Assembly (NCBI RefSeq): GCF_001039355.2
Contig: NW_019773892.1
Span: 337,357 to 401,356 of the forward strand
Direction: 5' to 3'
DNA length: 64,000 nt
Source of the DNA: Lingula anatina
Taxonomy: Eukaryota > Brachiopoda > Lingulata > Lingulida > Lingulidae
A program made the translations under genes and the position numbers. Below the pieces are notes generated by a model. The model was not told the origin of the DNA, did not search any database, and was given only the letters and a program-made list of their open reading frames with translations. Numbering within the stretch: the first letter of the stretch is position 1; the number at the start of each line of letters is the position of its first letter. This document shows positions 55,794 to 64,000 of the stretch, piece after piece.

Positions 55794-57131
55794 TCACTTG
55801 TAAACTACATAGTCCTTAAGATAATTGGGCTTTCTGCACTCACGTTTTGGTCTTATGGTTTGTGGAATTTCATTTCCAGTCTTAATAGAATCTTCAGATT
55901 CCACAGTTTTTGTTTCAGTCAGTTCATTAGCATTCGCAGTACTGTGGTAATTCTCACACTGTTTTGTAACATTGTCACTTGGAGTATACATAGGATTCTG
56001 ACAGTCCTGTAGTTTTCCACTAGTTGGAAATTCACTGTTCATCATACGTGATGGAGATTTATCACGAATGTAGGGTTCAATTTTCGTTGGACGAATGTGT
56101 GTTCTATTCCTTCTATAGGTAGCTCCATCCTGGGCTTTGACCTGGTAACTATGTTCATCACATGTGTCCAATACTTTTCCTAAAATCCATTGTTGATTTT
56201 GTTTTTGTTCAAAGTATACATTTTGACCTATTTTGAGCTTGGGCAGGTCACGCGCACTCTTATCATGGTATTTCTTCACAGATTTATTTCTTTTGTTGAT
56301 CTATTCTAACACCTGAGGATCCTTGCTTTTCTTAGCAACTGAGGGTAAGAATGTACGTCCTGGCTTTCCAAACACCATTTGGTACGGGCTCAGCCCAGTT
56401 TCTTGTCTTGGTACATTTCTTAGTTCTAATAGAGCTTCAAACTGATCCTCATTGTTTTTAACGCATTTGTACATGAGGTGTTTTACAGTTTTTACTGCCG
56501 ATTCAGCCTTTCCGTTAGCTCTTGGGTAGTGTGGGCTTGATTTTATGTGTCTTATACCCCATTTCTTCGTGAATTGGTCAAACACACTTGACGCAAACTG
56601 CGGCCCACCATCGGATACCAAGGTGATCGGGACACCATATCTCGCAAAATGCTTCTTCAGAATCGCGATAACCACATTGGAAGTAGTAGTGCTCAGATAG
56701 TCTACTTCTATAAAGTTGCTGTAATAATCAACTGTCACAAGGTAATTTCTACCTTTGATTTCAAACAAGTCTAAACCAACTTTCTGCCATGCACTTGTTC
56801 CTCGGTCATGCTGATTAAGAAGGTTTTTACTGGTTCTTGGCTTCATTTCTTGACATGCCTCACAGTTATCAGCCAACTGTTTAATCTCAGCATTCATGCT
56901 CGGCCAATATACTGTTCCCCTGGCTCTTCTTATCATTGAGTCATAGCCACAGTGTGATTTGTGCAATCTTTTCTTAATATCTGCACGCATTGTTTTAGGA
57001 ATGACTACAGCTTCCCCTTTAACAATTATGCCTTCATACAAACTAAGTGTGTCTCTTATATCATAATATGGCTTACACACATCTGGTGTACTCACTTTTG
57101 ACTCTGGCCAACCATTTTCAATAAGGTCACT
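55794..57131 (-). pseudogene. Ty3/gypsy-type integrase (truncated, one nonsense codon)
   Basis: The frame enters at 57131 next to the N at 57132 and runs to 55794. It carries an H2C2 zinc-binding region (HKSHCGYDSM, CEACQEMK) and the integrase core with acidic residues in VGLDLFE, LVSDGGPQF and GKAESAVK, then SPYQMVFGKPGR. An in-frame TAG at about 56301-56303 interrupts the C-terminal region, which continues in the same frame (KKYHDKSARDLPKLKIGQNV). Gag, protease and RT are absent: the copy stops at the N. Dead in this assembly. Confidence 0.9.
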
Positions 57132-57132
57132 N

Positions 57133-57726
57133 TGTTACCTCCCATGTTTTCTCTCCTCTGCCCCCCCCCCCTTCTCCAGTCCCTCTCTTACTTGACTTGA
57201 AAGGTTAGACAGAGCGATTGTCACCGGGCTGTTTACGCATTTTAGGCTAGATTAATGTAAATATTTTAAGCCCCAGGAACATGTTGTTTGCCATCCCACT
57301 TCAATATCCTTTCGGATTTTTTATACATTGAAAGCGCCAGATTTTCTTTCCAAATGCATTGATTTCAACAACTCAAAACAAATCGTCGCCGTACCCTTTA
57401 TTAGTTCCTGAATAAAATTGCTTACATTTTGATGTCAACTTCAAATGGCACTGTACAAAACGTTCGTAATTTACACGATACGCACAAAGGTCTTTGTGCA
57501 TTTTATTTTTTTGACCTACTTTATAACAAATGAAAATTACTTAGCGACCGGAGTGTTTGACAATAAAAAATCTATACGACTAAGAAACTTCGAATAAACA
57601 GATATAATCTTCGGTATTCCATGCTTTATTTTAGTTGTTAACGGGGCAGGTGCAGTCGTTACTACCTGACAAATTATAAATTTGTCCTGAACCAATATTT
57701 TAATTCGAACTTTTAAGGCACCAGCT
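57133..57726 (+). promoter_or_regulatory. 5' flank of the Mab-21/cGAS-like gene, present in three copies
   Basis: This flank recurs, diverged, at about 61253-61727 and 62213-62575, always in plus orientation. Conserved points include TCACCGGGCTG, TCAAATGGCA.TGTA, CGATACGCAC and the palindrome-like CACAAAGGTCTTTGTG, which includes an AGGTC core. The first two copies stay similar to TTGTCCTGAACCAA, about 35 bp before the start codon; after that only the gene copy continues into coding sequence. The left edge is the N at 57132. Confidence 0.55.
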
Positions 57727-59820
57727 ATGGCTGAGAGCGACAAGGGACGTTTGGAGACGTTAAATGAAGAAGTAAATTGCGGTCTTGATAGATATGGCTT
57801 ATGCAACGAATTTCGAGAGCTTCTCTACGTTAAGACAGGCATTGATGAGAGCACGCCAGATTTCCAACTCGGGACAATGCTCAGGAAAGAGTGTGGTAGT
57901 ACCGCGGTAAGCTTTTTACATAGTTTGGACGCAAATGGGGACATGCTTCGTTCTGATTCTGATTTAATGCTGTATGACTATACAAACGTCGTGTTCTGCA
58001 ATCATCCTGACTTCACTTTTCATCCTCCAGAGGGTACAAACCCTCTTGATGTGTGCACATATTACTACGATACATCAGACTCACATGCTGGTTATGGCAA
58101 GTTGCGCAAAGTAGGTAAAACTCTGACAACTAAAGAAGCGGGATATTTATCACGCAAAGCGGCAACAGAATTATTATACAAGTATTTCATTGATAAGACG
58201 TCCCACTGGTTTTACGGTACTAGGACCATTGAGATACGTGGACCCAGCTTACGCATTAGTTTTCCGTTTGCAGGAGCACGCCAACTCGGCAATCCATCAC
58301 CTGCGATGGACCAAATAGATATAATACTGGCTTACCCTGTAGTAGACGGCTGGCCAAACTGTATAAGTGAATGGTTTGAGCGAGTGAGAAAATATGGATG
58401 GCCTACAGAGGAAAATATCGACATCATTTTACAAGGTGGCTGTCATGTTGTTCCCGTCGGCCATAAGAACAGTAGCCTAGAGCATCAAAGCTACGAGTGG
58501 AGGTTGTCAACGGTTTTGGCAGAGCAGACCCTCGTGCGATCATTTAACGAAACTCAGCACAGGGCTCATTTTATACTCAAGCACCTTAAGAATTTGATTG
58601 AGCATAAAACGGGACGTCAGGACATCCTCAAATCATATCACATAAAGACACTGATGCTGTGGATGGTTCACGAAACGCCTCGTGACATGTGGCGCAGAGA
58701 CAATCTTATTCAGTGTGTAGAGATGTGCCTCAAGAGGTTACACAAGTGGTTTGATGAACGCAACCTTCCCCATTATTTCATACCTGACAATAACCTTATT
58801 GACACCCTGTCAGATGCCCAACGCCACAGCATTTCCAAAGAGGTGTCAATCATCAGGGAAAATCTTTCAGCCCCTCTGCAAGTCTTCAAAAACTTAAAAC
58901 AACAGATGTGCTGGATCACCAAACTTTTGAAAACGACGTTATCCGCTATACCTTTCTTTCCATTTACTGAGCAACAGAATCTGCAAATTTTTTGTCATAG
59001 CATTTCTGATAAATCCGTAGGACAACATATGTCAGTGATTTGCCATATGCTGCAGCAACATATGAAAGGGTGCTTCAAGCATGTGCGTGCAATAAGGGGA
59101 AATAAGGAGAGTAATTTTAAGCATACTGAAGAATTACTTCTTTGTTCAAAAGACCTGGACATGGCAAGCACCAAACTGAAATTAGCAAATTTCTACTACA
59201 CTTGGGGTAAAACTGCAGACGCCGAAGCTTGCATAGCTCTCGCACTTAAGGATGAAAACTTGAAATACTACGTTTCATACCCACATGCTCAATGGGTTCC
59301 ATATCCGCTTGAATTCCGACCGTCACGGTGGTTAGATATAGAAGCTATGCTAAAACAGGAGTCCGGTAATAAAAGCGGACGGGAGTTGGCCCTCTGGGTA
59401 CTGGAAAATCGAAAATTTTGCTGGCCTGTTTACTATCAACGTGATTTACTCTGCACGTTGCCTAAACCAGTACAGTACGTATTGTATGGCTTCAGAGAGA
59501 TTGAGCAACCCTTCATTCACCCTCGTTTGTTTGGAAAATTTCTCTCGATTCTCATCGCAAACGACGAGAGCAGGCGAGAAAGTGAAGTCCTGGCGCGCAT
59601 TTCAGAGTTGGAAGAGGCATGCAAACAGTGTGATTATTGTTTCGAGAAATCTATTGGATACGCTCTACTGGGACAAAGTTGCATGATTATGAACGAGCAA
59701 TCGGCTGCTGCAAAGATTTTTATAATGTCATACCTTTTGTGGCCCATCACTGAACATTGTGCGCTTTGGCTACTTTGCAAAATATATTTTGACGAATTTC
59801 TACTTACAGAAACGGTTTAA
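57727..59820 (+). CDS. Mab-21 / cGAS-like nucleotidyltransferase-fold protein, 697 aa, single exon
   Basis: The N-terminal half has the Mab-21 layout: GS57-58, an acidic pair D77/D79 (RSDSDLML), a third acidic D198 in QIDIILAYPVVDGWP, then GCHVVPVGHK, YEWRLSTVLAEQTLVRSFN, SYHIKTLMLWMVHE and LPHYFIPDNNLID (about 347-359). GS plus three acidic residues is the catalytic set of cGAS-like receptors, so activity is possible, though GS to the first Asp is longer than in cGAS. Residues about 400-697 are helical and resemble TPR-like extensions of invertebrate Mab-21 proteins (LANFYYTWGKTADAEACIAL; ALLGQSCMIMNEQSAAAKIF). A polyadenylation signal (AATAAA) lies near 60298. Family known: cGAS-like enzymes make cyclic dinucleotides for STING-type signalling; ligand and product here are unknown. 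No intron in the coding region. Confidence 0.88.
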   Translation: MAESDKGRLETLNEEVNCGLDRYGLCNEFRELLYVKTGIDESTPDFQLGTMLRKECGSTAVSFLHSLDANGDMLRSDSDLMLYDYTNVVFCNHPDFTFHPPEGTNPLDVCTYYYDTSDSHAGYGKLRKVGKTLTTKEAGYLSRKAATELLYKYFIDKTSHWFYGTRTIEIRGPSLRISFPFAGARQLGNPSPAMDQIDIILAYPVVDGWPNCISEWFERVRKYGWPTEENIDIILQGGCHVVPVGHKNSSLEHQSYEWRLSTVLAEQTLVRSFNETQHRAHFILKHLKNLIEHKTGRQDILKSYHIKTLMLWMVHETPRDMWRRDNLIQCVEMCLKRLHKWFDERNLPHYFIPDNNLIDTLSDAQRHSISKEVSIIRENLSAPLQVFKNLKQQMCWITKLLKTTLSAIPFFPFTEQQNLQIFCHSISDKSVGQHMSVICHMLQQHMKGCFKHVRAIRGNKESNFKHTEELLLCSKDLDMASTKLKLANFYYTWGKTADAEACIALALKDENLKYYVSYPHAQWVPYPLEFRPSRWLDIEAMLKQESGNKSGRELALWVLENRKFCWPVYYQRDLLCTLPKPVQYVLYGFREIEQPFIHPRLFGKFLSILIANDESRRESEVLARISELEEACKQCDYCFEKSIGYALLGQSCMIMNEQSAAAKIFIMSYLLWPITEHCALWLLCKIYFDEFLLTETV

Positions 59821-60940
59821 AAAGCGCCGTTTAGAAAAAGACCCCAGCATCCAACATAGATATTTACAATGTATGTCGAATGATAGGAGAGACCACTTGC
59901 ACATCACTTAACTTATGCCACGTGAATATATACATGTGCAGTTGACTGATGTGAGACATACCGAGGAATACAATAGACAGTATAATCAAAATGGATATTT
60001 TCGACTATTTTCCTTGTCTGAAAAGTAGGAAACTGCTGCAAACAAATTATTTACAAACTCCATCTCAGCAAAAAAAAAAAAAAAAAAAAAAAGGGACGAA
60101 CTACATTTAATTAAACACAGATGCCTAGTATACGTGTATTTTGATATTAATTTGTACATGCAGTTGTATGTAAACAATGTTATGAAGATTTTCATCATTG
60201 TTAACCCAAAATCTAACAAGTTGTGTACAGTTCAGGAAAGATGATATAAGAGTGATTTTGGTAGTTTTTGCGTAATGAAGTATAATTTAGGTACATGAAT
60301 AAAATTAATATTTCTCCCATAATACGTTCACATATACAATTACATTACATTTGCTTCCCAGGGCTACCGGAGTGATTATTTTGATGTACACCACAGTTCA
60401 CTTATCAGGGATTTTCCCAGGATTTGGAGTACAGGCCGGCCAAAATTACCATCTGTAATTTCCTTTAAAAAATTCAGGGTGTTGTGAACGGGGGGGGGGG
60501 GATTAGAAATAAAATGAAAAAATATATATAAAATAAATTTAAAAGGGGGGGGGGTGCGGGGTTAAAAATCATCGTTCACGATCTCTGGCCAACGACCTTC
60601 CTCGAACGTCCATTGCACAACTTGTAGTGAAAACTTTTAAACAGCGCATAACCCTATCCGAAATTCCACAGTTCGTGTCAGATTTAATTAAAGTCGCTCG
60701 AAGGGAATTGAAGGATGCGTAATGACAAGTTTAGCGGTTTATTTGTTGACGCTAGCTAACTTCATGTTCTAGGTGAAGTCTCCGACTACTGAACCCTCTC
60801 CCATACCTCGGGTTCGTTTTCATATAGGTCCGACAAGCGGTCTCTCTCTAAAAGTGATCTCCTAGACATTAATTCCTAAGGCTTATATCCCGAAATGCAT
60901 ATCATCTTTTATCCTTTCACGATGTTGATATTAAATACAA
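59821..60940. other. 3' flank of the Mab-21-like gene
   Basis: Poly(A)-like run at about 60069-60092, AATAAA near 60298, G homopolymers near 60490 and 60545 with a GGGATTTTCCCAGGATTTGG sequence reminiscent of DNA-transposon ends near 60410. No gene seen. Confidence 0.55.
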
Positions 60941-61250
60941 TCTATAATTACATATATAATGCAATTATTTCATACAAAAACAAAAGACTTCAAATTCCAT
61001 TTCACATAAAGTGTAATTTATTTCATAATTTTTTATACATACACATAATAACTGAACTTTCTGTACATCAATTATATACACGAGGGAAAGGTGTCAACTG
61101 TGTCACCCTAAGTATATCAACATATCTACTACACGTACCTTACACAGTGTACACAGAAAGTATTAAAATTAGTACCATGATTTAATGCAATGCATATTAG
61201 ACACTGGTCTAAATTATAACACAACTGGTCAATTTGTAAGCAATAATCCG
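60941..61250. repeat. Duplicated flank R (also at 62690-63005)
   Basis: About 300 bp shared with 62690-63005: CACATAAAGTGTAATTTATT, CATCAATTATATACACGAGG and ATGCAATGCATATTAGACAC. It adjoins the extra promoter-like copy at 61253. Confidence 0.85.
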
Positions 61251-61252
61251 TC

Positions 61253-61727
61253 ATGCACCTTTTCAATCAATACAATGTAAATATTTTTTTAATCCCCAGG
61301 TACATATTGTTGCTATCCCACTTGAATTTCCATTTGGATTTTTCTTTTATAGAAAGAGAACGTGTTTTCTTTCCAATTGAATTGATTTCAACAATTTAAA
61401 CCAAGCCGCTGTTTTGGCCTTCATTTGTTACTGAATAAAATTGTTTACATTTTGATGTTAACCTCAAATGGCACTGTAAGTCACTTTATATATAGCAGAA
61501 CGTTCGTGATTAACACGATACACACAAAGGCCCTTGTGAATTTTATTTCTGTGGCCTTCTTTACGACAAAGGAAGGTTATTGAGCGACCTGAGTTTTTGA
61601 CAATACAAAATCGATACGCAGTCAATATTTCGAATAACAGACATAATCATCGGCATTACACTCTATTTTAGTTGTTAAAAGGTGCAGTCGTTATTACTTG
61701 ACAAATTACAGATTTGTCCTGAACCAA
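61253..61727 (+). repeat. Extra copy of the Mab-21-like gene 5' flank, without gene body
   Basis: Homologous to 57240-57700 and ends at the same TTGTCCTGAACCAA point, after which there is unrelated sequence instead of the start codon. Confidence 0.8.
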
Positions 61728-62212
61728 GATGCACAGTTTTAGCCATTTGAAGCTCAAAAGTTTACACATCTTGACGGTGAATTTCGGCACAAAAGAGTAC
61801 ATCCTGTGAAACAGATGGGGACTGACGACTGGAAATCACGCGGAAAAAAAACAAAAAAGTGTTATCGCTATGGAATGTTATGGAGTGTAGTATAGAAACA
61901 TTTCTTTCGGCGAGACAAGGACAATGAAAAGATTGTACAAAAGATAGAAAATGTTAATTTTGTCACCGAATTAAAATGTCAGCCAATGTAAAATAGTTCC
62001 TTTGCACAATAGTTATGGCGGTCATTAAGTAATTTTAATTAACAGGTTAAATAAACATGTTAAAACAATACTTTTAACTCTCTCATGTGGGCAGGGTCCG
62101 ATGTATTTTACTATAAAAATCTTCAGCTGGTCAAAAAGGTGCAGCCCACCATTTGTTATCACACGATGTTAAGTCTCGACACATACCGACCCTATTGATA
62201 AACATTTACCGT
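61728..62212. other. Intergenic sequence, no gene
   Basis: No supported feature. Bases about 61740-61775 (AGCCATTTGAAGCTCAAAA) resemble part of the 2.1-kb TIR element near 47332-47352. Confidence 0.45.
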
Positions 62213-62575
62213 TACCTCCCATGCTTTCTTTCCTCAGGTCTCCCCCATTCCCTCTCTTACTTGACCTGAAAGTTCAGGCACAACGATTGTCACCGGGCTG
62301 GTTACGAGTAGCCTATACTAATGTAAATATTTTTTCAGTCCCCTGGTACATACCATGTATTGTTGCTATTCCACTTGAATATCCTTTTGGATTTTCTTTT
62401 ATGCATTGAAAACGCCAGGTTTTCGTTACACATGCATTGATTTCAACAATTTTAACCAAACTGTCTTCATCGCCCTTATTTGTTCCTGAATATATATTGT
62501 TTAAACATCAAATGGCATTGTACGGCAAAACATTCGTGATTTAAGACGATACGCACGAAGGTCTTTGTGACCCTA
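62213..62575 (+). repeat. Second extra copy of the Mab-21-like gene 5' flank
   Basis: Homologous to 57133-57510, including GTTACCTCCCATG at its left end and TCACCGGGCTG; it stops after AAGGTCTTTGTG. Confidence 0.8.
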
Positions 62576-62689
62576 CAAATTTACTACTGGTATAATAGCA
62601 GTTATTTTCTCTTGTATGCTCGTTGCTTTCAAGAAAGAAATGTATCTCATATTTTAACATGTCACAATGGGGACATTTAAATTCATTTA

Positions 62690-63005
62690 TTATCAATAAT
62701 TACAAATGCAATAGCTCCATACACAAAAGATGTACAATTCCATCTCACATAAAGTGTAATTTATTTCAAATTTTTTTTATACATACACATAATAACAGAA
62801 CTATCTGTACATCAATTATATACACGAGGGAAAGGTGTCAGCCGTGTCACCCTAAATATATCAACATATCTACTACATGCACTGTACACAGTGTACACAA
62901 ACAGTATTAAAATCCGTACCATGATTTAATGCAATGCATATTAGACACTCATCTAAATTATAACACAACTGGTCAATTTGTAAGTAATAATCCCTCATGC
63001 GATTT
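62690..63005. repeat. Duplicated flank R, second copy
   Basis: Close copy of 60941-61250 in the same orientation. Confidence 0.85.
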
Positions 63006-64000
63006 TTCAAACTAATTATACAAAGCTAACATAGCTTGTATAAATAATTAATAGGGCATACCCACCAAATAAACGGACAGTATTCAATATGTATGGACAG
63101 GTCCAGCTTTGTATTAACTAAAAAATTCTGGGACAAAGCACAGGGAGAAGACCACTTTACTTTTATCAGATACCATGCTACGGAGTCTATATAAAATAGA
63201 CATAAATAACTAATAAAACGAATAAATAAATTTATGGTCCTAATTTAACCCACCCTTGTACTAGACTGTAAAATTATACACAGCATGGCTACTTCCTGGA
63301 TTAAGTAATAAAACAATTTCGATTAAACAGCGCTAACCACCGTCCAATACGAGCGTGTGCCAGTTAAAAGTATTTAACTTAATATCTACACCACATTAAG
63401 GGCTCTTTTAATACAGATACACATTTTAATACTACGTGATCTTAGAACTGCTATAGCAAAATATGTAAGCAATTTTATCATCTTCTCCATGAGGTGTAAT
63501 ATATGAAGTGTATTTCAAAGTGAAGTTTGATTCTTACCCTTAAAAATAACATTTGTAACTGCTGATGTAATTGTAATTGTCATGATTTACCGCCATCAGT
63601 CAAAATATGCTGGTGTGACAAGAATGGGCTCCCATATGATTTGTACATATGAGTATTGGGGTTAGTATATGGGACGAATTTGTTCTACAGGGAGAGCATT
63701 TAATGCTTTTAGCGCTTTGCCTCCATTCCCTTTGAATAAACATTTTTTTTTTTTAAATGTGACGAATGTCACCTGTACAAAGTAAGGGGAAGTGGACTAC
63801 ATTGCCCAGCGGGCTTCGACTCCTACATGGACAAAATTACGAAAGATTCCTGCTAGACCGGAAAGACTTGATATTTTTGGATAAGATATGGGTATATTCA
63901 TGACCAGAAAAAATGTCTGCCATATAATCACTCCAGTGAGTATGTTAGGTGTGCAACCAACATTATAAATGCTTTGCAAAACATTGAACAGGAGTGAAAC
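63006..64000. other. Intergenic sequence with one dispersed repeat
   Basis: No gene recognised. About 63625-63835 is a copy of the 51215-51395 repeat, interrupted by an 81-bp insertion (63680-63760) flanked by GACGAAT on both sides. Confidence 0.55.

Overview
The window is nuclear DNA from an animal. It has spliced genes with short exons, consensus GT-AG introns (plus apparent GC-AG ones), many palindromic DNA transposons, non-LTR and LTR retrotransposon fragments, long GT/GA microsatellites and an AT-rich background. The gene families (MED4, a DUF4062-NACHT-WD protein, a Mab-21/cGAS-like protein, tandem carbohydrate sulfotransferases) and repeat styles suit a marine invertebrate such as a lophotrochozoan, cephalochordate or other deuterostome. 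I cannot name the species from sequence alone.

Layout. 1-4.5 kb: the last four coding exons of MED4 (+). 5.9-10.5 kb: a non-LTR retrotransposon remnant, then a transposon-like gene (-) with SAM exons, two C2H2 fingers and a large putative transposase-type region. 10.7-17.2 kb: a heavily rearranged cluster of tandem repeats. It contains exon fragments of unrecognised (-) genes and at least four copies of a small gene carrying a CGHC motif; one copy reads as a complete four-exon, 72-residue frame. 19.2-31.8 kb: one NACHT-WD gene (-). I reconstruct it as 13 exons in phase, coding 1544 residues, with introns colonised by MITE-like elements and one 530-base assembly gap. 33-54.6 kb: five tandem copies (-) of a Golgi-type carbohydrate sulfotransferase. 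Each has a one-piece catalytic exon, and four have an intact upstream membrane-anchor exon. Between them lie LINE fragments, microsatellites and a 2.1-kb terminal-inverted-repeat element. 55.1-57.1 kb: the 3' end of a Ty3/gypsy-type element (-) with its LTR. 57.7-59.8 kb: a single-exon Mab-21/cGAS-like gene (+) with a helical C-terminal extension. 59.8-64 kb: no convincing gene, but two extra copies of that gene's 5' flank.

The genes are not an operon. Two themes connect the region. First, a NACHT-WD protein and a cGAS-like protein, both from families with innate-sensing members, lie 26 kb apart. Second, local tandem duplication is strong, with sulfotransferase paralogues that look homogenised by gene conversion and duplicated gene flanks that lack a gene body.

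Four isolated single N bases (10693, 35114, 36856, 57132) sit at repeat boundaries or truncation points. They probably mark assembly joins, so some of the apparent tandem duplication may be assembly artefact.
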